NCBI GenBank assembly: GCA_013203955.1
Contig: JABMOY010000126.1
Coordinates: 1 to 64,000, forward strand
DNA: 64,000 nt
Reading direction: 5' to 3'
Source of the DNA: Rhodospirillales bacterium
GTDB taxonomy: Bacteria > Pseudomonadota > Alphaproteobacteria > Rhodospirillales > Casp-alpha2
A program made the position numbers and the translations under genes. Every line of letters begins with the position of its first letter. Within the stretch, counting starts at the first letter, position 1. Below the pieces are notes generated by a model. It saw only the letters and a program-made list of their open reading frames with translations, had not been told where the DNA came from and made no database searches. This document shows, piece after piece, positions 1-7,635 of this stretch.

Positions 1-64
1 CAGTTGGTAGAGCATCGCATTCGTAATGCGGGGGTCGCAAGTTCGAGTCTTGCAGGCGGGACCA
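1..64 (+). tRNA. tRNA-Thr (anticodon CGU), 5' end missing
   Basis: The window opens inside the D arm of a tRNA. The anticodon stem TCGCA/TGCGG (15-19 with 27-31) closes a seven-base loop TTCGTAA, with anticodon CGT at 22-24, which reads the threonine codon ACG. A T arm GCAAG-TTCGAGT-CTTGC follows, then the 3' acceptor strand AGGCGGG, discriminator A and an encoded CCA ending at 64. The 5' acceptor strand and part of the D arm lie outside the window. A run of five T directly after CCA may help end transcription. Confidence 0.93.
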
Positions 65-81
65 TTTTTCCCCCGGATAAT

Positions 82-825
82 TTAGCCCCCGATAAAAGGC
101 TTGAGCACGTCTGCGGCGCGGGCCAGATCAGCCGGTGTGCCGATGTCGATGAACGGCCCGTCGCCAGCCACCGCGTTGAGCGTCCCCGGCTCCAGCGCCT
201 GAAAGACGTCTTGTTCCAGCGACGGCCCCGGCGTCTTGCCGATGCGTGCGATCATGGCGGCGTTGAACAGATAAACCCCGGCATTGATGGTCCCCGGCCC
301 GGTTTTCTCCGGGTTCTTTTCCTGGAAGGCCTTAACCCGGCCTAGGGGCGAAAGCTCGACGCGGCCATAACGGGCGGCGTCTTCGGTTTCCGTCACCAGG
401 ATCGAGCCGTCGGCGCCGGTCGCCTTATGCGCAGTCAGAAACGCGCACAGATCGGCGCCGATGAAGCTGTCGCCGTTCATCACCAAAACGGGATCGCTTT
501 CAATCTTGGTCGCCAGGAAGCGAAACGCCCCGGCGGTGCCCAGCGGCTTCGGCTCGGTGGCGACAACGATTTTAATTCCCCCGTTGCTGCCATTAGTCGG
601 GCGGTCCTGCAAATAAGCCTTCACCTGGCCGCTCAGGTGCCCCAACCCCAACACCAGCCGCCGGGCGCCGAAATGACGAAGCCGGGCGATGATGATTTCA
701 AGGAACGGGGTGCCATCGATCGGCGCCAGCAATTTAGGCATATCACCCAACGTGTCACTTATTCGGGTGCCGAGCCCACCGGCCAGGACCACCACATCGA
801 TGTCATGCAAACAATTCTCGGTCAT
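82..825 (-). CDS. sugar-1-phosphate nucleotidyltransferase, HddC-like
   Basis: A 247-residue cytoplasmic nucleotidyltransferase that joins a sugar 1-phosphate to an NTP to make a nucleotide sugar. The N-terminus carries the GGLGTR nucleotide-binding signature (residues 16-21) with a following MPKLLAPI stretch, and MNGDSF near residue 117 supplies the metal-binding aspartate. Length and motif spacing resemble D-glycero-alpha-D-manno-heptose 1-phosphate guanylyltransferase (HddC) more than RfbA or RfbF, but the base and sugar specificity cannot be read from sequence. It is the last gene of a five-gene minus-strand operon, starting 9 bases after the SDR stop, and it faces the tRNA. No clear Shine-Dalgarno precedes the ATG, so it is probably translated by coupling. 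Confidence 0.88.
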   Translation of the reverse strand: MTENCLHDIDVVVLAGGLGTRISDTLGDMPKLLAPIDGTPFLEIIIARLRHFGARRLVLGLGHLSGQVKAYLQDRPTNGSNGGIKIVVATEPKPLGTAGAFRFLATKIESDPVLVMNGDSFIGADLCAFLTAHKATGADGSILVTETEDAARYGRVELSPLGRVKAFQEKNPEKTGPGTINAGVYLFNAAMIARIGKTPGPSLEQDVFQALEPGTLNAVAGDGPFIDIGTPADLARAADVLKPFIGG

Positions 826-834
826 GGAGGTCGT

Positions 835-1779
835 CTATACGTTCGAATAAAGCGAGTTGCGGATCGTGCGGAAGCCCTTGATGAGCTCTTTGATGCCGTC
901 GTCGAGGGAATATTTAGGCTGAAACCCGGTGGCTTCGATCTTTTCGTTGGAGACGATGTAATCGCGCTTGTCCGGGTCTTCACCGATTTCCGCTTCCAGG
1001 AAGATAAAGCTCGGCACATGGCTTTGAATTTTCTCGCAAAGCTCCTTCTTCGATATATTGGCGTCCGACAGGCCAACGTTATAAGGCCCGCCCTTCATGG
1101 TCTCGAAATTCTCAAAGGCATGCAAAAAGGCGCGCGCTACATCACGCACGTGGATGTAGTTGCGCTTGAAATGACTTTCGAACAGCACAACGGTGCGGTC
1201 GGTAACGGCGCGGTGCACGAAATCGTTGACCAGCAGATCAATACGCGGTCGGGGCGACATTCCGAACACGGTGGCAAGGCGGAAACTCAGCGCGTTTTCG
1301 CGTTCCAGTGCCGCCGCCTCGGCGGCGACCTTGTCGCGCCCGTAAAGGGAAATGGGGTTGAGCGGCGTTTCCTCGGTGCACATGGCCTCGCTTTCGCCGA
1401 TGCCGTAGCCCGAGTTGGTGTTGGGCAAAAGCATCCATTGGTCCTTGCCCATCATGGCAAGCGCCATCTTGACCGCGTCCAGGTTGGTGCTGGTCGCCGC
1501 CAACGGGTCTTTGTCGCATAGCGGCGCGCCGACGAGGGCGGCCAACGGAATGACGATGTCGGCGTCTTTAAGCAAAGGTTTGAGGGCGGCTTTGTTGCGG
1601 GCGTCACCGTTGACGACATCGAAACGCTGATGATGGCAAATGCCGACCAAAGACGTTTGTCGGTACATGAAATTATCCAAGACGGTGACGCTGTGCCCCG
1701 AATGCAGGAACATCGGCGTCATTACCGAACCTAGATAGCCGCCGCCGCCTGTGATCAGAATTTTTTTGCCGTCAGCCAT
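835..1779 (-). CDS. NAD-dependent epimerase/dehydratase (extended SDR) for a nucleotide sugar
   Basis: A 314-residue extended short-chain dehydrogenase/reductase. The Rossmann glycine motif TGGGGYLG lies at residues 10-17 and the catalytic YGRDK (Tyr146, Lys150) is intact, so it should be active with NAD(P). The family covers 4,6-dehydratases, epimerases and 4-ketoreductases acting on nucleotide sugars, and I cannot tell which this is. Its ATG follows a GAGGAACG ribosome site. It sits between the 3-dehydrase-like gene and the nucleotidyltransferase. In a branched-sugar pathway it could be either the 4,6-dehydratase that starts the route or the reductase that ends it. Confidence 0.9.
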   Translation of the reverse strand: MADGKKILITGGGGYLGSVMTPMFLHSGHSVTVLDNFMYRQTSLVGICHHQRFDVVNGDARNKAALKPLLKDADIVIPLAALVGAPLCDKDPLAATSTNLDAVKMALAMMGKDQWMLLPNTNSGYGIGESEAMCTEETPLNPISLYGRDKVAAEAAALERENALSFRLATVFGMSPRPRIDLLVNDFVHRAVTDRTVVLFESHFKRNYIHVRDVARAFLHAFENFETMKGGPYNVGLSDANISKKELCEKIQSHVPSFIFLEAEIGEDPDKRDYIVSNEKIEATGFQPKYSLDDGIKELIKGFRTIRNSLYSNV

Positions 1780-1797
1780 TAATCAATCGTTCCTCGC

Positions 1798-2994
1798 CTA
1801 AAGTTTCTTTAGTACATCGTGCAATTTATCGATTTGCGCCGACAGATCAAACGGATGATTGCCGACGAAGAAGCCGCGGTCGTGCGCCATGTTGGCATTG
1901 GCCAAATCGCCAACGCTAGAATAGTCGAAATACTTGACCGCGTCGTGCCTGGGGAAACAGCCGCCGGTAATCATGCGGAACCCGATACCGGCATCCTTCA
2001 GCGGGCCGAACACGGCGTCGCGGTCCAGGCCCGAGGCGGGCCCAACAATCATCGTGAAGCAGAAAGACGAGCTTTTACCGTTTTCGCGTTGGATGATGAA
2101 ACGCTCGTCCTTGCCGAAAGCATCCTGGAAATGCTTCAAGTTTTTTCGCCGCGCCTCGGTCATGGCGGGTAGCTTTTTTAATTGCTCGAGCCCGACGGCG
2201 GCGTTGAATTCCTGCGGCCTGAGGTTATAGCCGGGAATGACGAAGCGGTAGGCTTCGGCGAAGATATCGTCGCCGGTTTCGAACAGGTCGGCGCCTTCGG
2301 GCACGTCGCGCACCCAGCCGTGGGCGCGGATGGCGCGGGCCAACCCGTTCAACTCGGGGTCATCGGTCAACACCATGCCGCCCTCGCCGGTCGAGATGTG
2401 ATGCGAGAAAAAAAAGCTGAAGGTCGAGAGGTCGCCGAAGGTGCCGGTCTTTTTGCCCCCTGATTCCTCTGGCAACTCGGCATCCAGCGATTCACAATTG
2501 TCTTCGATGAACCAAAGCCTGTGTTCGTCGGCGAAGGCGCGCATCACGTCGAGCGCCGCCGGGTTGCCGAGGATGGAAACGCCAACGATGGCGCGTGTTT
2601 GGGGCGTCAGGGCGGCTTCTAATTGCGACGTGTCCATGTTCAGCGTATCGGCCTCGACATCGACGAAACGAAGTTTGAGCCCGTATTGCTGAAGCGGATG
2701 GTACGTGGTCGCCCACGAAATCGCCGGCACGATAACCTCGTCGCCGGGGGTTAGAGGGCGGTCCTTGACGTGGGTCAGGGCGGCGGTGGCGACAAGGTTG
2801 GCCGACGAGCCCGAATTCACCATGACGGCAAACTTGCGCCCGTGATATTGGGCAAAGGCTTTCTCAAAAGCCGCTACCTCGGCGCCGATGGTGTAATGGC
2901 CGCTCTCCACTACCCGGTTGATGGCGGCCTTTTCCTCGGCCCCCCAGGTATCGGCGGCGAGTTCCCAAAATAGCTTGGGTATTAGCCCCGGCAT
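1798..2994 (-). CDS. DegT/DnrJ/EryC1/StrS-fold enzyme, 3-dehydrase type (RfbH/ColD-like)
   Basis: A 398-residue member of the PLP-dependent sugar aminotransferase family. In ordinary members the motif SFxxxKxxTxGEGG carries the Schiff-base lysine. Here it reads SFFFSHHISTGEGG, so the lysine position is His198. The same Lys-to-His change marks the PMP-dependent C-3 dehydrases RfbH (E1 of the ascarylose route) and ColD, which remove the C-3 hydroxyl from 4-keto-6-deoxy sugars. The extra CxC-type iron-sulfur cysteines of RfbH are not evident, and the length is closer to ColD. Its ATG overlaps the E1 beta stop by one base (TAATG), indicating coupled translation. Substrate unknown. Confidence 0.9.
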   Translation of the reverse strand: MPGLIPKLFWELAADTWGAEEKAAINRVVESGHYTIGAEVAAFEKAFAQYHGRKFAVMVNSGSSANLVATAALTHVKDRPLTPGDEVIVPAISWATTYHPLQQYGLKLRFVDVEADTLNMDTSQLEAALTPQTRAIVGVSILGNPAALDVMRAFADEHRLWFIEDNCESLDAELPEESGGKKTGTFGDLSTFSFFFSHHISTGEGGMVLTDDPELNGLARAIRAHGWVRDVPEGADLFETGDDIFAEAYRFVIPGYNLRPQEFNAAVGLEQLKKLPAMTEARRKNLKHFQDAFGKDERFIIQRENGKSSSFCFTMIVGPASGLDRDAVFGPLKDAGIGFRMITGGCFPRHDAVKYFDYSSVGDLANANMAHDRGFFVGNHPFDLSAQIDKLHDVLKKL

Positions 2995-4058
2995 TAAAAC
3001 GGCCCCCGGAAGGCGGCCTCATGGGGCAAGGTCGGTTCCACGTCCGGCATCCATTCGGGTTGATCGGGGCGAACCATGGAATGCGCCCTGGAGGCGATCG
3101 TGGCGGCGTTGGGGTAGAAGGCTTTTTCCAAGGCCGGCGTCGTCGGACACGTCGTCGGCGCGTATCCCATGCGTCCGACGGTCAATGGTTTCCCTTCGTT
3201 GCGTTCACAGACGGCGGCGACGATCTCGGCACCGGCACCGGCTGTCGTCCAGGCATTGTCGACGGCCAACAGCCGGCCTGTTTTTGCGACGGACTGGGCG
3301 ATGGTGTCGACATCCAGCGGCAACAGCGATACCGGGTCGATGACTTCCGCCGAAATACCGGCCTCCGCCAAAAGCTCGCGCGCCCGTAAACACTCGACCA
3401 GCATGTAGGAAATGCCGACCAGGGTGATGTCATCGCCTTCGCCGGAAATGCGGGCCTTGCCGAATTCGACGGTATAGGGGTCTTCGGGGACCGGCGCGTC
3501 GGTCGAATAAAGCAATCTGTGTTCGACGAAGATCACCGGGTTGTTGTCGCGGATGGCGGCGATCATCGTGCCTTTGGCGTCATAGGCGTTGGTCGGGGCG
3601 ACGACCTTTAACCCCGGCACGTGCATGAACATGGCGTGCAGGCCTTGGCTGTGCTGGGCGCCCTGGCCCCACGATTTGCCGATGATGGAACGCGACACCA
3701 TCGGCACGCTGACCTGGCCGCCGTACATGTAATGGGCCTTGGCCGCCATGTTGACGAGCTGGTTCATACACAGCATTAAAAAATCCATGCGGATGTGAAC
3801 ATGGATGGGGCGCATACCGGCCATGGCGGCGCCGATTGAAATGCCGGTGACGGCGTCTTCGGACAACGGCGTGTCCATGACCCGTTCCGGCCCGAACTTG
3901 TCGATCAGGCCCTTTGTCGTGCCTTGGATGGCCTTGTGATCGTCGACGTTGAGGCCGATGACGAAGACACCCGGGTCGCGGTCCATTTCCTGTTCGACGG
4001 CTTCCTGCAGGGCCTCGACATAACTTAGGCTACGCGTGCTTTTACTCGGCGAAGACAT
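2994..4058 (-). CDS. thiamine-diphosphate 2-oxoacid dehydrogenase E1 beta subunit homologue
   Basis: The protein has the transketolase-like pyrimidine-binding and C-terminal domains of pyruvate/acetoin dehydrogenase E1 beta subunits, with typical runs such as DTPLSEDAVTGISIGAAMAGMRP and FVEHRLLY. I place the start at the ATG at 4058, because a GGAGGAG ribosome site lies ten bases upstream. Upstream in-frame codons lack one. This start lies inside the last codons of the alpha gene, so the two subunits are translationally coupled and presumably form an alpha2beta2 E1. No lipoyl E2 or E3 gene is nearby. In this sugar operon it may act as a carboligase donating a two-carbon unit instead of feeding a dehydrogenase complex. 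That role is inferred. Confidence 0.9.
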   Translation of the reverse strand: MSSPSKSTRSLSYVEALQEAVEQEMDRDPGVFVIGLNVDDHKAIQGTTKGLIDKFGPERVMDTPLSEDAVTGISIGAAMAGMRPIHVHIRMDFLMLCMNQLVNMAAKAHYMYGGQVSVPMVSRSIIGKSWGQGAQHSQGLHAMFMHVPGLKVVAPTNAYDAKGTMIAAIRDNNPVIFVEHRLLYSTDAPVPEDPYTVEFGKARISGEGDDITLVGISYMLVECLRARELLAEAGISAEVIDPVSLLPLDVDTIAQSVAKTGRLLAVDNAWTTAGAGAEIVAAVCERNEGKPLTVGRMGYAPTTCPTTPALEKAFYPNAATIASRAHSMVRPDQPEWMPDVEPTLPHEAAFRGPF

Positions 4059-5007
4059 GGCTGAACAGCTCCTCCGGTTCGGGCCACGGGCTCTGTTCGG
4101 CAAAATCTATCGCCGCCGCAATCAGACTCTCGACCTCGTCGTCGATGGTCTGGCGGGCATCGTCGTCGAGCATGTCGCCTGTCTTCGCGACTTGGTCCGC
4201 CGCCAACCAGGGCTCAAGCTCGGCGCGGCTACGGTAGCCGTCGTCATAATCTTCGCCGGGGCCGACATGTTCGCGCCAGCGGTAGGTCATGCATTCCAGG
4301 AACTGCGGCCCGTCGCCGTTTCTGATGACGGCGGCGGCTTCCTCGGTCGCCGCCCGGAGCGCGAAGACCTCGTCGTTTTCAAGCTTTTTGGCCGGTATGC
4401 CATAGGTTTCGACGCGTTCGCACAGCCTGTCGGTGGCCCAGCGGCTGGATATCGGCGAATGAATGGCGTAGCCGTTGTTCTCACAGACGAACAACACCGG
4501 CAGCTTGTGCAGCGATGCGAAGTTCAGGGTCTCGGCGAAAACGCCTTCCTCGGTGGCGCCGTCGCCGAAGAAGCTGACGGCGATGCGGCCTTTGCCTTCG
4601 GTTTTCAGTGCGAAGGCGTAACCGGCGGCTATGGGGACTGTGGTGCCGACGACGGCGGACATGCCCATGACGCCGGCGGACATGTCGACAAGATGCATGG
4701 ACCCCGCCTTGCCACCGGCGCCGCCGGTGCCTTTGCCGTAAAGCTCGGCCATCATTTGGTTGAGATCGCCACCCTTGGCCAGATAGCCCGCGTGCCCCCG
4801 GTAGGTGGCCGAAACGATGTCGTCATCGTTCAAGGCATCACAGACGCCGACGGCGACCGATTCTTGGCCGATGGACAGATGAACCGGGCTTTTAATCTTG
4901 TCGGAAGGATAAAGTCGGGCGACTTCTTCTTCCGTCCGCCTGATCAGGCGAAGCGAGCGGTACACCCTGGCAATTATCGCCGGGTCGGCGGGAACGTTGC
5001 CACTCAT
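4042..5007 (-). CDS. thiamine-diphosphate 2-oxoacid dehydrogenase E1 alpha subunit homologue
   Basis: A 321-residue E1 alpha subunit. The thiamine-diphosphate and Mg motif is complete: GDG at about residues 148-150 and NN at 177-178, with the usual 26-residue spacing. The HLSIGQE and RGHAGYL elements seen in pyruvate and acetoin dehydrogenase alpha chains are also present. The ATG at 5007 has a GGGGGAT ribosome site just upstream. An in-frame TTG four codons earlier is less likely. It is the first gene of the operon alpha-beta-3-dehydrase-SDR-nucleotidyltransferase. The avilamycin pathway has a comparable E1-like pair (AviB1/AviB2) thought to build an acetyl-branched sugar. Stand-alone acetoin-type dehydrogenase is the alternative. 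Confidence 0.92.
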   Translation of the reverse strand: MSGNVPADPAIIARVYRSLRLIRRTEEEVARLYPSDKIKSPVHLSIGQESVAVGVCDALNDDDIVSATYRGHAGYLAKGGDLNQMMAELYGKGTGGAGGKAGSMHLVDMSAGVMGMSAVVGTTVPIAAGYAFALKTEGKGRIAVSFFGDGATEEGVFAETLNFASLHKLPVLFVCENNGYAIHSPISSRWATDRLCERVETYGIPAKKLENDEVFALRAATEEAAAVIRNGDGPQFLECMTYRWREHVGPGEDYDDGYRSRAELEPWLAADQVAKTGDMLDDDARQTIDDEVESLIAAAIDFAEQSPWPEPEELFSHVFAE

Positions 5008-5092
5008 GAAATCCCCCAAAGATGGTAAATCGCCGGACAGGGTCAGATAACACCCGGCCCTTCAAACTTCAACATTTTGATAGGACCTGAGT

Positions 5093-5818
5093 TTAGCCGA
5101 CCTGGTTGACGAGGCTGCCACGCGGTAGAAAACCGGAGGACGAACTGTTGACGATGCGCGATAATTCCGCCGACAGGTTGCTGGTGGGGGACAATCCGTC
5201 GCGCAAGACTTCAAGCCCGTCGATCCGGGCGCGGGCTAGGGTCAGGGCGGTTTTGATTTTGGCGACGGCGGCCAGCGCTTCTTCGCGGGTGATGCCGCTT
5301 AGGTCTTTAAGCCCCAGCCCATGGGAATCAAGCGGTTGCGGGGACACCGTGATCCGGCCTCCGAATTCGGTGCTCTGTAGGCTGAAGCGCCTGGAGCCCG
5401 ATGCAATCAGATTGGCGCCGGAAACGGCGGCGTTCTTGACCAGATTGTCGATGGCCTTAATCAAGCGTTTGCCCTGGGACGTGATGGTGACACCGGAAAT
5501 ACGGGTGCCGCCCAGGGTCAGGCCGGTTAATTCCCCTGTCACGCCCTGATCGGCCGCCAGTTGGAAAGCGCCGGCCAGGGTTTCCAGCGCGCTGACGATC
5601 CCGTAGCCGGAAACCAGGGCGACTTCGACGGCGATGCGGGCATCGTTGGCGTTGACCCGCAGGCCGCCGCCGTTTCGCAGCGCTTCCAGAGCCTTGGGAA
5701 TATCCGGCGCCGGGCCGCGGGAACCCGAAGACCGGGTCAGGGATGACAACGCCCGACCGCCATTGATGGCGATTGAAAGCGACGACGCGGATCCGATGGC
5801 AAAATCAGCCAAGACCAC
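5093..5818 (-). CDS. flagellin-like protein of unknown function
   Basis: A 241-residue protein without a signal peptide or membrane segment, rich in Ala, Ser, Leu and Gly. The stretch around residues 135-185 (ANLIASGS, then PLDSHGLGLKDL, then a helix beginning ITREEALAAVAKIKTALT) resembles the part of alphaproteobacterial flagellins just before their C-terminal coiled coil. The conserved flagellin N- and C-terminal D0/D1 ends are not recognisable, so it is not a full flagellin. A GTG start is taken at 5818; a TTG at 5812 fits the upstream AAGG slightly better. It lies 85 bases upstream of the E1 alpha gene, in the same direction. A link between this protein and the sugar operon is only suggested by position. 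Confidence 0.72.
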   Translation of the reverse strand: MVLADFAIGSASSLSIAINGGRALSSLTRSSGSRGPAPDIPKALEALRNGGGLRVNANDARIAVEVALVSGYGIVSALETLAGAFQLAADQGVTGELTGLTLGGTRISGVTITSQGKRLIKAIDNLVKNAAVSGANLIASGSRRFSLQSTEFGGRITVSPQPLDSHGLGLKDLSGITREEALAAVAKIKTALTLARARIDGLEVLRDGLSPTSNLSAELSRIVNSSSSGFLPRGSLVNQVG

Positions 5819-6173
5819 ACCTTAAAACTTTCCACGCCACTCCAGATACTTGGGGATGGTGGAATTCAGGCGCCGTTTCTTGGCACTCTCCGCAGAGGAC
5901 CTAGGATTTTACATAAAACCGGATGCTTTGGTATCACTCGTTATGGTTAACGGCGATTTTTCTTTTTCTGGGCGTTAAATTCGATTTTTCCAAGCCCTTC
6001 CCGGCCCCAAATTGGCGCTTACAACTACGATAGAAGTTGACATATTTGACAAAACCCCTAAATTCATTGCGGCATAGATATGGTATGTCAGAAAACTGTC
6101 ATCTACTAACCATTGGTGATTATTACTAATTTCTTAATGTTCCGTTGGCGATTCCGATAACCGGAGCCTCCCC
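5819..6173. other. 355-base intergenic region between divergent genes
   Basis: This stretch is clearly richer in A+T than its neighbours and separates the minus-strand flagellin-like gene from the plus-strand J-domain gene. I find no convincing coding frame. It should hold the promoters of both genes. The only hexamers I would point to are TTGACA at 6037-6042 and TAAATT near 6059, annotated separately. Confidence 0.6.
6037..6064 (+). promoter_or_regulatory. candidate sigma-70 type promoter for the J-domain gene
   Basis: A consensus -35 box TTGACA (6037-6042) is followed after 16 bases by TAAATT (6059-6064), a fair -10. The distance to the GTG start at 6174 is about 110 bases. It is supported only by hexamer matches in an AT-rich stretch. 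Confidence 0.4.
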
Positions 6174-6827
6174 GTGGCTAAGACGACTGCGAAACAATCT
6201 TACACAATCCCTTGTTCCAGCGCCTTTCGCGACCAAATCGGCGAATTGGCTCAGGCCCGCGGCGTTAACGCCGCCGACCTTGTGCGCTCGGTGGTCTTAA
6301 CGGTGCCGAGGGATCGTCTCGAAGCCTTCCCAGACCCAGGCGGGCCGGCCAAGGGCGACCGCGAAACCGTCATCGTCAAGTCAGGCGTGGCCAAGGGCCG
6401 TCCCTGGCGCCGCAAGCCGCGGCTGCAAGTGCGGATGACGCCGGGGTTTAAGGCCTCCCTGCTGCGCCGGGCGTTGGCCCTGGCGCTGGCTTTGCAGGAG
6501 GGCGAGGCCAGCCTTGTCTTAGAAGGAGCGGACGATGCCCCGCCTCTTGATTTACCTAGCGACTTTCCCGCCGGCGACGAAGAACTGGCCCGCCTTCGCG
6601 CCATTGTTTCGGTGCTGTCGTTCGAGCCCTTGCCCGGCGGCGTCAAAACCAGGGAACAGGCGCTGCACGTGCTGGGCCTGCCCCCCGGTAACATGCCCGA
6701 TATCGGCATCCTGAAGGCGCATTTCCGGATGCTGGCGGCCATCCACCACCCCGACAGCGGCTACGGCAATCACGACCGCATGAGCCAGCTCAACAGCGCC
6801 ATGGACGTCTTGTCCCGCAGCTCTTGA
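6174..6827 (+). CDS. J-domain protein with a small N-terminal helical domain
   Basis: A 217-residue protein. The last 45 residues form a degenerate J domain: a helix (GILKAHFRMLAAI), the HPD signature at residues 192-194 and a third helix (MSQLNSAMDVLS). HPD is the motif that stimulates the ATPase of DnaK, so a co-chaperone role is likely. The first 50 residues (a short strand followed by FRDQIGELAQARGVNAADLVRS) look like a ribbon-helix-helix unit, which would be an unusual partner. The middle is basic (residues 75-100) and then acidic. The GTG start follows CCGGAGCC. It stands alone between an AT-rich spacer and an SDR gene. Confidence 0.82.
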   Translation: MAKTTAKQSYTIPCSSAFRDQIGELAQARGVNAADLVRSVVLTVPRDRLEAFPDPGGPAKGDRETVIVKSGVAKGRPWRRKPRLQVRMTPGFKASLLRRALALALALQEGEASLVLEGADDAPPLDLPSDFPAGDEELARLRAIVSVLSFEPLPGGVKTREQALHVLGLPPGNMPDIGILKAHFRMLAAIHHPDSGYGNHDRMSQLNSAMDVLSRSS

Positions 6828-6891
6828 ACCAATCGGGGGCCTTGAGCCGATCGGCGGCGGCGGGGTAATGTTGGGGATCAGGGGGAAATCA

Positions 6892-7635
6892 ATGCGGCTT
6901 AAAGATAAAACAGCCATCGTTACCGGCGCCGGTTCCGGCTTCGGCGAAGGCATTGCCAAACGCTTCGCCGAAGAAGGCGCCAAGGTGCTGGTCGCCGACA
7001 TTGACGGGTCGGCGGCGAAGCGCGTCGCTGAGGATATAGACGGCGCCGAGCCTTTTAAGGTCGATGTTTCCGACGGCGGTCAGGTTAAGGCCATGATGGC
7101 GGCGGCGAAAGATGCCTTCGGCGGGCTCAACATCTTAGTCAACAACGCCGGCATCGCCCAGAAACGGGGGCCGATGCTGGATGTCCGGGAAGAAGATTTT
7201 GACCGGATTTACGCGGTCAACGTCAAAAGCATCTATTGGGGGGCGCTCCACGGGGTGCCGTTGCTCCGGGAAAGTCCCGGCGGCGTCATCATCAACATCG
7301 CCTCGACGGCGGCCATCAGTCCCCGTCCGGGCCTGACTTGGTACAACGGATCAAAAGGTGCCGCGGTGACGTTAACAAAATCCATGGCCGCCGAGCTGGC
7401 GCCTGAAGGCATCCGCGTCAACGCCGTTAATCCGGTGATCGGTGAAACCGGCCTGACGGCGGAGTTCATGGGTGGCGACACGCCCGAGATCCGAGAAAAA
7501 TTCATCGCCACCATCCCGCTTGGCCGCATGAGCACACCCTTGGATGTCGCCAACGCGGTTCTTTACCTGGCGTCGGACGAAGCCGAGATGTTGACCGGCG
7601 TCTGCCTGGAAGTCGACGGCGGGCGCTGTATCTAG
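6892..7635 (+). CDS. short-chain dehydrogenase/reductase (FabG-like)
   Basis: A 247-residue classical SDR. It has the cofactor motif TGAGSGFGEG near residue 13, NNAG about 75 residues later, the catalytic serine in NIASTAA and the YNGSK active site. LEVDGGRCI at the C-terminus is typical of the FabG/glucose-dehydrogenase branch. The ATG at 6892 is preferred because GGGGGAAAT lies just upstream; an earlier ATG at 6868 lacks a ribosome site. Its stop overlaps the end of the convergent 2-hydroxyacid dehydrogenase gene by four bases. The substrate cannot be inferred. Confidence 0.92.
   Translation: MRLKDKTAIVTGAGSGFGEGIAKRFAEEGAKVLVADIDGSAAKRVAEDIDGAEPFKVDVSDGGQVKAMMAAAKDAFGGLNILVNNAGIAQKRGPMLDVREEDFDRIYAVNVKSIYWGALHGVPLLRESPGGVIINIASTAAISPRPGLTWYNGSKGAAVTLTKSMAAELAPEGIRVNAVNPVIGETGLTAEFMGGDTPEIREKFIATIPLGRMSTPLDVANAVLYLASDEAEMLTGVCLEVDGGRCI

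Noticed and set aside
427..1521. Long plus-strand open frame (364 codons) opposite the nucleotidyltransferase and SDR genes
   Set aside because: It overlaps two clear minus-strand enzymes, has no homology or ribosome site, and reflects the high GC codon bias of the opposite strand.
4036..5028. Plus-strand open frame of 330 codons opposite E1 alpha
   Set aside because: Lies entirely over a strongly conserved E1 alpha gene on the other strand; composition is that of an antisense shadow.
5890..5905. Possible sigma-54 promoter (TGGCAC followed by GCAGA)
   Set aside because: The GG and GC dinucleotides are eight bases apart instead of the required ten, and the site does not fit either flanking gene well.
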